DNA of 64,000 bases from positions 26,784,001 through 26,848,000 of the forward strand of contig JBANAY010000003.1 of the NCBI GenBank assembly GCA_037952775.1. The letters are read 5' to 3'. A program made the translations under genes and the position numbers. Of the stretch, positions 1 through 11,853 are shown piece after piece. The notes below the pieces were generated by a model. The model searched no databases. It worked only from the letters and a program-made list of their open reading frames with translations, and was not told the origin of the DNA. The first letter of the stretch is position 1. Each line of letters opens with the position of its first letter. The DNA is from Clonostachys chloroleuca (lineage: Eukaryota; Ascomycota; Sordariomycetes; Hypocreales; Bionectriaceae).

Positions 1-1
1 T

Positions 2-1198
2 TGTATCAAAAAGTCAGACTCGGTCGAACTCAGCGAGGCTATAACAAGTATGTACAAGTGGTACAAGGGATTTGAAATATGCTATGCATACTTAGAAGAT
101 GTGACGAAGGATGACGATCCTAAAGAGCCATGCTCCATGTTCCGAGCAAGCAAATGGTTTACCAGAGGTTGGACACTTCAAGAACTTATAGCGCCTAGAA
201 AGTTCACACTCTTCAGCGAAGAATGGGCCATGATTGGCTCCAAAGCGAGCCTCTGTCAAACTATCACCGCTATTACAGACATACCCAGCCATGTATTACT
301 CGTTGCTGACGCTCTCTTGGATACTAGCGTTGCACAGCGTATGTCTTGGGCAGCAAAGCGAATCACAACAAAAGAGGAGGATATTGCTAGCTGTTTGATT
401 GGCCTGTTTGGCATTTCAATGATGCCTAGATATGGAGAGGGGAAGAAAGAATTAATCAGGCTTCAAAAGCTGATAATGAGGGAATACGATGACCACACCA
501 TATTTGCCTGGAGTCGTCAAGCCACTTCAGACTCCAGGGCTAACTCAACTTACGGCAATTGTCCTTTCCTCGCGGAATCTCCTGCTCAATTTTTAGGCAG
601 CCATAAAGTCATTACTCGGGGCCACTTCAAGGCCACGCCAATTCCTAGCTCCATCGGAAGCTGTATTACTCTCGAGCTTCCGATCTTCATCATCGACGAC
701 CACTACAAACCTACACCGATTCTCAGCTCCATCCATAGCCACGTTGCTCGCGACCTATCTGAATTAACAGAGAGCCAATCGAATCAAATGTATTGTTTAC
801 TGAATTGTGCGATTATGGGAAGTCAGAATAAGGTCTTCGCAATCCCAATCAAATTCGACCCTTCTGATACAAAGTTGTATCGATCAAGATATGCCAAGTG
901 CCTTCTTGTCAACCGGAAATCGCTAGAAACGTCTCTTAAATGTCAGTGTCTTCATATCCATTTGAGATGGAAGGAAAATATTCAAGCCCATGAGAAGCTT
1001 TGTTATATCAATACTTCCGAGGCCCCATCATCGCTGCTAATTGGGGTATACCCAGAATCCTGCTGGCTTCGGGACTCTCTCATCACAATTCCAGACGAAA
1101 CTTCTCAACAGGCTATTTTCCTAAGGTTTCAGAAGAATTTCAACAACTGTCCGCTCCCTCTAGCTGTAGACCAGGACTTTGTCGTCATAATTTCGTAA
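2..1198 (+). CDS. HET-domain (heterokaryon incompatibility) protein, 3' part, cut by window edge
   Basis: The frame is open from base 2, well upstream of the ATG at 50, and already reads family-typical HET sequence (ELSEAITSMYKWY, then ICYAYLEDV). The gene therefore starts outside the window. HET hallmarks follow: WFTRGWTLQELIAP, then a region like those after HET domains (AQRMSWAAKRITTKEEDIASCLIGLFG, MPRYGEGKKELIRLQ). After about residue 170 the sequence is not recognisable. HET proteins trigger cell death when genetically different hyphae fuse, and they form large divergent families in moulds. The stop at 1196-1198 gives no sign of degeneration inside the frame. Family assignment is firm; the partner and specificity cannot be read from sequence. 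Confidence 0.85.
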   Translation, partial: CIKKSDSVELSEAITSMYKWYKGFEICYAYLEDVTKDDDPKEPCSMFRASKWFTRGWTLQELIAPRKFTLFSEEWAMIGSKASLCQTITAITDIPSHVLLVADALLDTSVAQRMSWAAKRITTKEEDIASCLIGLFGISMMPRYGEGKKELIRLQKLIMREYDDHTIFAWSRQATSDSRANSTYGNCPFLAESPAQFLGSHKVITRGHFKATPIPSSIGSCITLELPIFIIDDHYKPTPILSSIHSHVARDLSELTESQSNQMYCLLNCAIMGSQNKVFAIPIKFDPSDTKLYRSRYAKCLLVNRKSLETSLKCQCLHIHLRWKENIQAHEKLCYINTSEAPSSLLIGVYPESCWLRDSLITIPDETSQQAIFLRFQKNFNNCPLPLAVDQDFVVIIS

Positions 1199-2837
1199 CA
1201 CAGACCTTAGAGTATGTTTATTATCTCGAGATTTTTCGTTGGCAGATCTTGACCATTATCTGGCCAATGTTACTTCATCTCGTAGAGGTAATAGGTCTGT
1301 TTTCTTGCCCCTAAGGGTATATTTCGGCAATCCAGCTGAAATTCATGGAAGGAACCGCCTTGTTTGAAAGTTCGGTATCCTGATGGACCTGGCCATGAAA
1401 TTTGGAAGCGAGTATACCTTGGAGGTGTATACTCTGAAACAGTACATGCAAGAAAAAGCTACAGGGTTCCCGAAGTTAAACCAACCAAGTATGTAAGATA
1501 GTGGCTTCACAAGCCGGAGCAAGACAGAGCAGCTGAAAGTGACATAGACGCTAGAGCCTCTAGCTCGCTCACTACTTCTTCCACCTATATTTCATCTAGC
1601 AATTCGTCGGAATGAGGATAGACGACATAGAGAATCGTTACACCAAATCTTTGACGGACTAATTGTGATGATGTGATCGCCATATGGAAACACCAGCAAC
1701 CAAGGTGACCGCGTCACCAGGGACAACAACCCTGATTATCCGGTGGCAACAACAATGATAGCAACAAATTGGTCCATGTTGGCTTGTTTGAAGGGTAGGC
1801 CAGGCACTATCACTTTTCGAACTCGTGTCCTGGTTTCTGGACGGTATCTGAGCCGCCTAAGTATTGCTAAGCTGAAGTACAAATCAGTCAAACCTAGTAT
1901 GAGAAAAAGATATTTTTGCGGAATCCTAATATCATCATGCAGCTGCGTTTATCAAAAATATTAGCCAAAGTTAACGAAGATGAGCATCTACCTACGGTCC
2001 GATTAATCTTGTTCTCATAAGGTTGATAATTCAGAAAATACACTTCTGTGTATTTCTCGTTGGATAATTCTCACTCCGGTTGTATGAAATCTAAGATTCA
2101 TGAAAATCGCACGCCTCTTGTTCCAAGATTAATCAATGAGCGTATACACAGCTCTCTTCTCGTCTAGCACTGCCTATCCTGAATTAATATTGAGTATCCT
2201 CTTCTTTGTCGGTGGGGAGACCCCAAGGTGTCTCTATTCATCGTCGTGGCAAACACTGATATGAAAACGAGAATCACACCAAATACATTGACCCACAGGC
2301 GCTGACGCTCGTCGTGAAGGAGTAGATGAGCGAGCTCTGCGGGAACCATCACATATTTGTCGGATTGAGATACGTTACGAAGGGTCGTGAGCAAACTGTA
2401 CACACAGTGACACAGACTAATTCATCATTAACAGAAGTGGTCGATGAGCTGGAATTAACATGAGAAGGAAGGCAGATAAGGACGGTAGCCCGATTAAAAG
2501 GGCTAATGCTGGGTGCCGTAGTTTAAGAGAAAATTGACGATGTACGGCTATCACTTGCCGAGCTTAGCGGACTAAAGTTAATGCGACTTGACTGAAACCA
2601 GCTACAACGTCATAACTACACCATTCCATGGCAGATTCACGGCCAGAGAGAGCTCCTCTTCCTCCAACCAATGCCTGTCAAGACAGCCATGAAACAAGAG
2701 AGTAGAGGGTTCGCATCATCACAATACGAATGAGCCTTTCTATTTCCCTCAACTCGCCCAGTGATATTTGAGTTTTGGCTCCTCAAGCTTCAGCAAGGTT
2801 GTCAACAGGGTGAGACAAAAAGTATGTTGTAGGCGAC
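1199..2837. other. Gene-poor stretch with one possible decayed coding fragment
   Basis: No intact gene is visible. Around 1370-1500 the + strand reads a protein-like phrase (PDGPGHEIWKRVYLGGVYSETVHARKSYRVP) that ends at a stop and joins no clean exon upstream, so it may be a decayed 3' extension of the HET gene or an unrelated remnant. The rest is AT-rich and full of stops in all frames. Confidence 0.4.
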
Positions 2838-5101
2838 ATGGAGTTGAATAAAACCATCGATCAAGAAGCCCAGGCCGCCGAGGGTTTTAGCTCTCGTGAG
2901 AACAGGTTTCAAAATGACGATGTGCATCTAGAATCGGGGTAAGCCACAAGGAGCCCGAACACATACCCCTAGGAGGATACCTCAGCTGATAATCATGTGC
3001 TAACATATGCCTTTTCATCATGCCGTAGCCGTTGGTGGTTTCTCTCACTTGCATTCCCCATGATCGCAGGGACTCTCGGTCCCGTGGCTACAGCGTTCAG
3101 TGTATGTGCACTAGCTCAGTCCTGGCGACAGCAGCTCGTACCTGGTGGAAATATACAGGATGCTCCTTTCATCGCCAACCCATCTTGGTATGGGAACCTA
3201 GAATGGACCCCCCTCGTTTCTAAGTATGTTTCTTGTCTGACGTATGCTGCTATAGGCTAACGATTATCAATGCCATCCAGCTTGGTATTGCTGTTACCTC
3301 AAACTGGTTTCTATTCCTCAATATGGCAAGAACAGTTCGCTTTAGTATAGCACAACCTATCACAATAGTCGGATGGTATTGCACAAGAAATCCCAATACA
3401 GTGGAGGCATACTTCTAATACAAAATCAACAGGTACATCGCAGCTATACTTCGCATCTCTATGAGCGCTACTGCCGCTGGTCCGCTCCTTGAAGATATCA
3501 AGTTCCCCGAAAACGAACTCGTCTGGTCCCAGGCATTTTATTATGGTATATGGGCAGCCATCCTCTACTTCGTCGATGCTTCTCTTATGGCTGCGACCTT
3601 CTGGGGCGCTTCATACGGTTTCTACGGGAAGCAATTCACACTAACTTTTAGTCAACGCACTTTAATGTTGCAGACTATCATATTTCTCTTATACCTCCTC
3701 CTTGGCGCCCGGGTTTTCGCCAAAGTAGAAGGGTGGAGTTACCTCGATAGCGTGTACTGGGCAGACGTTACCCTCTTTACGATCGGCTTCGGTGATTTCG
3801 CTCCTAAAACTACGCTTGGAAGATCTCTCCTGATACCTTATATCCTCTTCGGCATTGTCAGTATTGGATTGGTAATCGACTCAATCAGGACTCTGATCCT
3901 CGGGCGCGGAAAACGCCGCTTCGCAATTAGAATGTATGAAGAGAAGCGGCGCAAGGTAGTTCGGACCATGATACGCAAAAGGGATGATAAAATCCTCCAG
4001 CCTACTACCCGCAGTGATACTAATATCCCTCGCTCACCATCAGACACAAACCCAATAACTGAGTTTGAACGCCGCAGGGCCGAGTTCGCTCTAATGCGAA
4101 AGATCCAAGACCAAGCCTTATCTCGTGGAAGGTGGATGGTCATGGCTATATCTACTGGCTTATGGCTCGTTCTATGGCTAGTAGGTGCAGCTATATTCAA
4201 GCAATCCGAGAACCCCTACCAGGGCTGGTCGTACTTTGACGCTTTCTATTTCTGCTTCGTGGCCTGGACTACAATTGGATATGGTGATCTCACCCCTATA
4301 TCTAATGCAGGCAGATCTTTCTTCGTGTTTTGGTCGCTCTTGGCCTTGCCAATCATCACGATGCTCATCTCCCATGGCAGTGATACTGTAGTCAAGATCA
4401 TCCGACATGGTACCCTTCGACTGGGAAATATCACGATCCTGCCGGGAGATGAAGGATTTATTGGAAATATAAAGCATATTACCAGCAAGATTACATTTGG
4501 CAAAGCGTTCCCAAGCCATTTCGACTCTGCCTCCCCCGAGCTGGCGCTGTCCTCTAAAAGCACCGAGCAGGAAGCAGATGAGATCATCTCCGCTCCCAAC
4601 GTACAAACCCACCAGGACAATGATAGAGGTGGCCCCAGTACCTCAGTTATAGATCAAACGGCATCACAGACTCGGGGCCCCGGCCGCGGATTGTCCTACC
4701 TTCGCAATCCTGATGATGAGCTCCCCACAGGCACCAACTTCCATTTCCTTCTCATCTATGAGATTCAGGTCGTCGCCGCCCACCTCAAAGAATCCAAGCC
4801 ACATCGGTATACTTTCGACGAATGGGCCTGGTACCTCAAACTCATCGGCGAGGATGAACACAACGCAGAGACCCACTGCATAGCCAAGGGATTCGAGAAG
4901 CGCCAGAGCCGGAACCCTACTCACGAGGGTTCGGGCAAGGAATTAGTATGGTCGTGGGTTGGGAGTCGAAATCCTTTATTAGGGGTCCTAGAGGAGAGCG
5001 AGTGGATTTTTGACAGACTGGCGGAGAGGCTACGGGAGTCGTTATTGTCAGAAAGAAGGGGTCAACTTCGGAGCTCTGCCGGGGAAGAGTTGCCGCCGTA
5101 G
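2838..5101 (+). CDS. TOK-type two-pore outward-rectifier potassium channel
   Basis: Proposed exons are 2838-2938, 3029-3187, 3256-3375 and 3433-5101, giving 682 aa. The second donor is placed at 3188 (GTATGG) rather than the GTATGT at 3224, because this joins NPSW directly to LTIINAIQLGIAV, the pattern expected of fungal TOK proteins, and gives a 68-nt intron instead of an implausible 32-nt one. The N-terminal half holds several membrane segments (RWWFLSLAFPMIAGT, LNMARTVRFSIAQPITIVGW). Two pore loops follow, each with a K+ selectivity filter: TLFTIGFGDF near genome position 3780 and AWTTIGYGDL near 4270. The C-terminal tail of about 230 residues is hydrophilic. Fungal TOK channels sit in the plasma membrane, pass outward K+ current and set membrane potential. 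The start codon is the first ATG that splices cleanly into the frame. Confidence 0.9.
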
Positions 5102-5876
5102 ATGGTTTAAATTTTGGATCGCGTATGGTGATGTGAGACTATTCGCACATGCAGAGTATTAGCAGTAGCATGTAGAGCGTATCTCTATAATATCCATTGC
5201 ATTGATAACTTCCATCTTCATCATGTAGGAGTTGTCGCAATCAGCTCTTTCATGCACTCTTACATCACCTTCTGTTATCTCGGTGTTTTCCTTAGTTGCT
5301 AACAGAGGCATAGAACTCTAGTACAGCATCACCGAGCCCGTCCCGGCCCACCGTAACTGGATCTTAACGAGCTCAACGCACGAATTGTGGAATATACTCA
5401 GATGGCGAGAACACCTCATCGCGAAGCTCAATCACTAGTCATTAGGGTCTAGGCCCGGTCTACAATGCCCATGGCCAGTGAGACTTTAGCATCACGTGCC
5501 TCTGAGGTCATCAATGCGTGAGTGGCATGAGCTGCCGAAGCATATATGGCCAAGATCTCCAAATTTTCATGGTTGGAGGTGGAACAACTCCGCATTCCTA
5601 GGCACAGCGGGAGTCTCGCACGGGAGCATCGGCATGGTTGGCACACAATGTCCTCCAAAATCAGTCCCCGTCGTTTATTGGCATATGTGGAACGAGGGTA
5701 TTGGCTAATCGTAAATCGCCGTCAAATTGCCGGAAAGTCATGGACGTAAAATATTTAAACTGAACTTTTATTAACCTGCTCGCGAATCTATCTGGCATCA
5801 CACTTCTTCCGTTGTAACCTATTGTGATATATGTAGAGGTGGAGTGGCCTACCCCCAACCCATCGCGAGTGTCAAA
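5102..5876. other. Intergenic region between TOK channel and FUSC-family gene
   Basis: I see only short overlapping open frames on both strands, none with a recognisable motif. It presumably holds the TOK terminator and the promoter of the next gene. No tRNA or repeat was recognised. Confidence 0.5.
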
Positions 5877-8800
5877 ATGGACCCCTCGAGGCAGTCTCTA
5901 GAGATGCAGGAGTCTGTAGCTTTGGGGGACGATGTAGAAGGAACCTCGCAGCCAGAGCCCAAGCTCACCACATTGAAACGATTCATTTCCAAGGTCCGGC
6001 TGGATGCCTCTACGTTGATACTCATGTTTAAGTCAGTCAATACGTCTTTCTCCAGGAATTTCCTGTGCTAATGGGTTTTATTTTCTCAGAGGCTCCATCC
6101 CTCCTATTATAGGTATATCGATATACCAATCCCCTCCTATATATACTTACTTCACGACGTCGGGGTATCTAGTCCCGGTAGTCTCCGTCCTTACCGTCGC
6201 GATTCTTCCGCGCGATAGATTTGTCCAGACCCTCATCCTGAATGTCTTAGCCATCTGCCTTGGCTCAGCCGTCTCTCTCCTCGCCCTCTGGTCATCTATC
6301 CAAGCACGCACTCATACCTCTCCCCCGGCGTCCTCCAATACCACGTCAGCTATGCCACCGTATAACTCATCACAATCGGCGGTCTGCGCAGTATGGCTGT
6401 TCGCCAATATCTGGTTTGCAAACCTTGTGCGGGCGAAGCTGCCTAGTTTTAGCCTTCCTATGGTCCTGTATAGTATCTTAATCAACACCAGTACGACCTT
6501 GGGGCCCACGATCACCACAAATACAGCAGCAGAGGCTTTTATCAGAGAGCAGCTATTGGCGATGCTGCTTGGCGTGGGACTATCTGCAGGCGTGGCTCTC
6601 TTTATCTTCCCTTTTAGTAGTCGTACGGTAGTGATTGGGGAGCTCAAAGAGCTCATTGGCCTGCTCAGAAAGGTTGTCGGTCTACAGAGGGAATATCTGA
6701 CAACCTTGGCAAGGGAGGATGTGTTTGCCATTGAGTCGACAAATGCCGAGGAGCGAGAGGTCTTACGCAATAGAACATCGGAGGAGAAAGTGAAGTTCGA
6801 AACCATGAATAGGGTGATGAAAGAGGCAGTGAGGTCAATTACAGTCTTGGCTGGGAAGACACATGGAAATATGACCTATGCGAAGCGGGATATAGCTTGG
6901 GGAAAGCTTGATGCGAAGGATCTCAGCAAGACATTCACGCTAATTCGGAACGTCACGATTCCAATGCGAGTTTGCTATTCCCTGCTCCTCAACAGAACTG
7001 CGGCTGACTTCCGGTAGATTGGCGATAAATTCGATTAAGGACATCTTCCACAGAGTTTCCGAGCGTCGAAGGTGGATTGCAGATGAGGACACAACGACTG
7101 AGATCGTGGCGGAAAGAGATTGGGAGAGACAAGTGTGGAATGGCATAATGGAGCAGATATACACCCCATTCCAGAACCTCACCGAAGCAGTCGATCAAGG
7201 GCTCGAACATTCCGGCATCTGCTTGGAGATTCTCCCCAAACCAAAGTTGTCGAAGCAGTCAAGAGGCGGCGGGTCAGTTGACGTTGAGGCCCACGCGGAC
7301 AGGGTTAGCCCAGGCGACCAAGGTTTTGGAAACCTAGTCGAGAACAAAGTCCGACAAATCGATTCGCAGAAAGTTGAAATCCTGCGTACGTGGGCTAGGG
7401 ACGAAGAAAGGTTCGCTCATCCGCCGCACCTGACGCCTAGCGACGCGACGGCCAGGAACCAGACCCAATTATACATGAGTCTATATATGCAACAGCTGAT
7501 GCACGCGGCCGGGGAAGCTATCCAACAACTCGTCGTATTTGCTGACGAGAGGGTCGAGAAGGGTATAATGAAGCACAGACGGTTGATCTTCCCTTCCGAG
7601 CACCTGCTGTGGAAGTGGTTGTCAGCTATCTTTAGCCAACAAAACTGGGGTGAAAAGTGCAGCCCTGATATCTTGGAGACGAACAAAGTCCACTACGGAG
7701 ATAGCTATAACCAGAGGAAGGACTTGGAGTGTCTACCTGCTACAAACGTCTGGCAACGTCTCGGGAATGGTCTTCGAAAGATCCCGGCAGTCCTAGGATC
7801 GAAAGAGTCCACATTCGGCTTTCGAGTCGCCTGTGCTGCGATGTCTGTCGGCATCGTGGCATTCTTGGAGCAATCCCAAACATTCTTCCACGATCAGAGA
7901 CTAGATTGGGCAATGATCACCATCGCTCTAGGAATGACAATTAGTAGGTCTCTTCGTCCCTTAAAGCTTGACCAAAATACACTTACTCTAGATAGCTTCT
8001 GGTCAGTCTATTTTCGGCTTCCTCTGTCGACTCGGGGGCACTTTTCTAGGTATGATCTTCTCCCTCATCATCTGGTATATCGTCGATCAGAAGACTCCGG
8101 GCGTTATCGTCTTCATGTGGAGTTTTACCTTTGTTGAATATTACTTTTTCAAATTTCCCCGGATTATTCCAGCGGTCATGATGACAATTATCACTCAAAT
8201 TATTATTATAGCCTATGAGCTACAGGTCAGACGACTTGGTCAACATGTCGCCACCGAGTCGGGACAGCCGTACTACCCGTGCGCACTATCCTCCTCTTTC
8301 TTCTTTTCCGTCCTCTCAAGCTAATATGATGCCAACAGAACTTATCTCCTGGCTCCGTATCGGTTCGCTGTTGTCGCTGGAGGCATTGCGATCGCGTTCT
8401 TTTGGACAATATTCCCTTCTCCTATAACCGATCGGATAGGGCTTCGACAGGATTTATCCGCCACCATATACCTTCTTGCCAACTACTTCAGCGTCATAAT
8501 TTCGACCATGAAATCGCAGCTTGAAGATACCGGAGGCGACATTGAGTCAGAAACATCGCCTGCTTACCACCTCTTGATCGCTCGGCGTAAGATTTTCAGC
8601 AGAATTATGCGTCTCATGTCGTCTATAGAATCTCATGTGGCCTGGCAGCGGTGGGAACCTACCATAGGAGGCAGATTTCCAGTCCGGACGTATCAACAGA
8701 TCATTATGCATACCAAACGTATCATGAGATATTTAACGCTGATGAGCTATGTTCTCACACATGCGCCGCTTACGCACGAGACAGAAGGTTCCCACGAAGA

Positions 8801-9491
8801 GGGAGTCACAGACCCAGAAGCTGGTGCATCAGGTGCCGACGCAGAGGCGCAAGATAACCGCTGGTTTCGGGCGCTCTCACAGGTCCTCCCTGAAGCAGAA
8901 CCAACGAACCATACCGTCCTTGCAGCATTGACCTTATTGTCAAACTCAATGCTTTCAGGCCAGAATTTGCCACCCTACCTATTACTTCCTCAACCTTACG
9001 AGACGCTGCGGAGACTGGCCCAGCTACCTGAAGATGACAGGCCTGCAAAATCAGAGCAAGATGGTGATTCATTACCTCTCATTCAGGATGGCTCACGTGA
9101 AGGCGGAAACGCGGTCCTAACTACCATTGATTTGCGCCAAGAAACCTCAGATGCTGTTCTAAGGAAGCGGATAGAACCCAAGCGACACCTTCAAAGTGAA
9201 CAACCAGACATCAGCCCTACTTGGAATAACAGGTTGCCGTGCGCAAACTTGGAGTTACGTGGCTACGCGGAATTCGTCGCCGTGCAAGTATGCAGCACGC
9301 TGGTATGTGACGACCTTGAGGGGCTAGCGCGAGCAGTGAGCGGTCTGGTGGGAATTGTGGACTTTAGCTTCCATATCGACGAGGGCGGTAGGGATAGCAG
9401 AGATAGCAAGGTGGTTGAGAAGAAGCTGGACCCGCCGAAGACGACTCGGATTGATGCCACAAGGGACAAGGGGAAGGCGAATGGGGACTAG
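5877..9491 (+). CDS. FUSC / DUF2421 (Bre4-like) multi-pass membrane protein
   Basis: Proposed exons are 5877-6031, 6090-6965, 7018-7943, 7996-8278 and 8339-9491, giving 1130 aa, the usual size for this fungal family. The start is the ATG at 5877 in AAAATGG context. Family signatures are KGSIPPIIGISIYQS, GYLVPVVSVLTVAILPRDRF, a first block of membrane helices (CAVWLFANIWFANLVRAKLPSFSLPMVLYSILINTS), a long cytosolic helical region (AKRDIAWGKLDAKDL), and a second membrane block (SGQSIFGFLCRLGGTFLGMIFSLIIWYIVDQKTPG). The family resembles bacterial aromatic-acid exporters and yeast Bre4 (brefeldin sensitivity), but substrates in moulds are unknown. The 6965/7018 junction needs a GC donor (GCGAGT); with GT donors the phase fails. 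A one-base indel is the alternative. Confidence 0.85.
6966..7017 (+). other. Probable GC-AG intron in the FUSC gene
   Basis: The upstream frame stops at 7015-7017 and the downstream frame is shifted. Every nearby GT donor is phase 0, while the GTAG acceptor at 7016-7017 needs phase 2. A GC donor (GCGAGT) at 6966 is phase 2, gives a 52-nt intron with a GGCTGAC branch site about 10 nt before the acceptor, and restores the family reading (IPI then LAINSIKDIFHR). Confidence 0.55.
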
Positions 9492-10314
9492 GAGTCTTCT
9501 GCTGTTGCTTAATAAACAAGGCGGAAATATTCAACCGCTGACATACCGGGTATAGGCAAGGGAGGTATATGACGGAATGTTGCTGCGGTGCAGTGCAGTG
9601 TGCAGTTACTTGTTCTACCAGGTCGTGACCGGGTCTGCGATGGTCGGTGGGTTGAGCCCTGTTTACAGGGTCTCTCTTATAAAAGGTCGTAAGATTCTGG
9701 GGAATGCCGTGTAGGGGTATCAAATGCCTCCTCTACCACCTCTGCCTCATTGCTCCGAGCTACATCAGTACTATATCAGCACTAAGATGTCCCTAAGCAA
9801 AATCCACGAGAACGGCAGCCTCTGTCTCCCCCGTATGCCTTGAGGAACGAAAGGTTCTTAGGGAGTTTGGAGGCACCTACATAAGGTAGTAAGCACTAAG
9901 TAGGTGGTAATAGCTGCGCTGAAACGCTGCACTAAAATATCGGTTACAGTGAGGCGCTAGGCCGCTCAGTGTGGCCGCCTCTTTGCCGCATTTATCCTTG
10001 ATGCATCACCTTGGTGGATGTCAAAAGCTACAAAAACGGTAGGTATATACTCACTTGTGGTGGTCACTGATATCCTGAGCTCAACATATTGTTCCACTTA
10101 GAAGAAAATAGAAAGTACGGGAAAGTACCATATGATAACCTCAGCCTACCGAATATTTTCTGCAACTGAACCATGCCTGAACAGAGCATCTAGACCGATG
10201 ATTTTTGACAACCGTAGTACAGGGTAGGCTTTTGAACAAAGACACTCACGGTTTTCGTCACGTAACATGAAGTCGTCCCTCACCCTGATCAACCAAGTGT
10301 CTGATGTTTCGGAA
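9492..10314. other. Intergenic region between convergent FUSC and GH43 genes
   Basis: These 3' flanks hold no supported gene, only short open frames without motifs. Confidence 0.5.
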
Positions 10315-11853
10315 TCATTCTGCACGGGCGACTGAGATACTACTAAGGAACGCTTCCCCAGCTACAGCTACGCCTGTCGCGCCGGTTGCTAGGCGTGTGT
10401 CATTGGCGACGAGGAGCGGGCTCGAAACATCGTCAACGAAAATTGATACTTCAGTGCCCAAAGCTTTGATTCTCAGTGTATGCTCCCCGCTTCCAACAAT
10501 TATCTCTTCATGATGAATGATTTCCTCCACACCATTTGTCGCGATGCCAAACTCAACGCGATCGGAGCGCACCTTCGCCCAGTAATGAGTGCTGTTTGCC
10601 TCCATGCTTGATGCACGGAAGATCAAAGTTGGTGCTGAGGTAGAATAATCGGCAGAAGATACTGTTGCGTCGAAAACAAGGTCCGTGAAATTCGTATCCA
10701 GGAAAGCATACGCAGGCTCACCCTCGGAAGTGCCCTTGAGCCTCTGGTCTTCCACCGCCCACTCGCCGGCCCCCGATGTCTTCCAGGCAATCATCTTGCC
10801 ATCCGCAAAGTTGTCTTTGACCAGCATTTTCACCTTCTGGATCGTCCCGTCGTCCTCGAAATACATCCTGTCATAACACGTCACACGGTGATTACCATCC
10901 GTCTCGCTGAGCGGGCGTCGATGGTACACAATGTAATAGATCTCTGTGCCGGGGACGTGGATGACACCGTGATGGCCACTCCCCCTCGCCACCGCGCTGT
11001 CCTGCTCCAGGATCTTGTCGCGGCGCTCAAACGGCCCAAGCGGCGAGTCGGACATGGCGTAGGACACGGCGTAGTCGGGCCCCGCCCACCCGCCCTCGGA
11101 CCACATGAAGTAATACACGCCGTTGCGCTTTATCATCTGCGACCCTTCGACGTAGTTCTCGGGCGTGATCTCCTTGAAGGTGGTGCCGTCGGAGAAGGTG
11201 CCGAGGGATATCATGTCCTCGTTGAGCTTGGCCACGTTGGCGTGCGAGTGCCCGCCGTAGTAGATGTACGCCTGGCCGTCGTCGTCGATGAAGATATCCT
11301 GATCGATCGGCTGCGCGCCGTTGTGGAATTCGCCGATGAGGGGCTTCCCGATGGCATCGACGTAAGGACCCTGCGGCTGGTCTGCGACACCGACGCCGAT
11401 GCCTCCCACCAGACCCTGCTCAATCTCGTCGATGAGGATGTCGTTGGCGCCGAAGTATAGGTAGTACTTCCCGTTCCTGAAGATGGGGGCGGGAGCCCAG
11501 ATGGCCTTATGCGCCCATTTCACCGTCTCGGTCGTCAGGATCCTGGGGTGCTTTGTCCAATTGACGAGGTCTGGGCTGGAGAAGGCATCGAGAAACGTCT
11601 GCTTCTCGTAGACGTCCGAGTAGGTGGGAAAAACCCAATACTCTCCATTGTAGATCTCCGTGTCCGGGTCCGCATACCAGCCGTCGAGAAATGGGTTCCC
11701 CGCCTCGGAGGTGGTGTATTCCGGCAAGGACTCTTCCCTTGGGGAATTGCCTCGAGCGGTTGTCGTCCTCGAGAGAAGCACACCCATGACGACCTGCTTC
11801 AAAGACACAAACGGCCTGGCTGGGTATGCGTTTGTGACGTGGAGAATCCCCAT
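10315..11853 (-). CDS. Glycoside hydrolase family 43 protein with C-terminal beta-sandwich module
   Basis: This is a single exon of 512 aa starting at the ATG at 11853. The GH43 five-bladed propeller covers about residues 52-330. Putative catalytic residues are the base Asp62 (YADPD), the modulator Asp184 (QPIDQDIFIDDDG) and the acid Glu236 (YVEGSQMIK). The C-terminal 160 residues (from about FADGKMIAWKTSGAGEW) look like a concanavalin-type or CBM66-like module often joined to GH43. GH43 enzymes cut arabinan, xylan side chains or related beta/alpha-furanosides, but the substrate cannot be told here. No convincing signal peptide is seen in the first 50 residues, which is odd for a cell-wall hydrolase: either the true start lies on an unseen upstream exon or the enzyme is intracellular. 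Confidence 0.88.
   Translation of the reverse strand: MGILHVTNAYPARPFVSLKQVVMGVLLSRTTTARGNSPREESLPEYTTSEAGNPFLDGWYADPDTEIYNGEYWVFPTYSDVYEKQTFLDAFSSPDLVNWTKHPRILTTETVKWAHKAIWAPAPIFRNGKYYLYFGANDILIDEIEQGLVGGIGVGVADQPQGPYVDAIGKPLIGEFHNGAQPIDQDIFIDDDGQAYIYYGGHSHANVAKLNEDMISLGTFSDGTTFKEITPENYVEGSQMIKRNGVYYFMWSEGGWAGPDYAVSYAMSDSPLGPFERRDKILEQDSAVARGSGHHGVIHVPGTEIYYIVYHRRPLSETDGNHRVTCYDRMYFEDDGTIQKVKMLVKDNFADGKMIAWKTSGAGEWAVEDQRLKGTSEGEPAYAFLDTNFTDLVFDATVSSADYSTSAPTLIFRASSMEANSTHYWAKVRSDRVEFGIATNGVEEIIHHEEIIVGSGEHTLRIKALGTEVSIFVDDVSSPLLVANDTRLATGATGVAVAGEAFLSSISVARAE

Noticed and set aside
3224..3255. A 32-nt intron with a GTATGT donor in the TOK gene
   Set aside because: Too short for a fungal intron, and it leaves extra residues not expected in the family. 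The donor at 3188 gives a 68-nt intron and family-like sequence.
4178..4620. Two minus-strand open frames opposite the TOK channel
   Set aside because: They overlap each other and the second pore loop; no motif.
10888..11460. Open frame of 190 codons opposite the GH43 gene
   Set aside because: A GC-biased shadow frame rich in Val, Arg and Asp; no motif.
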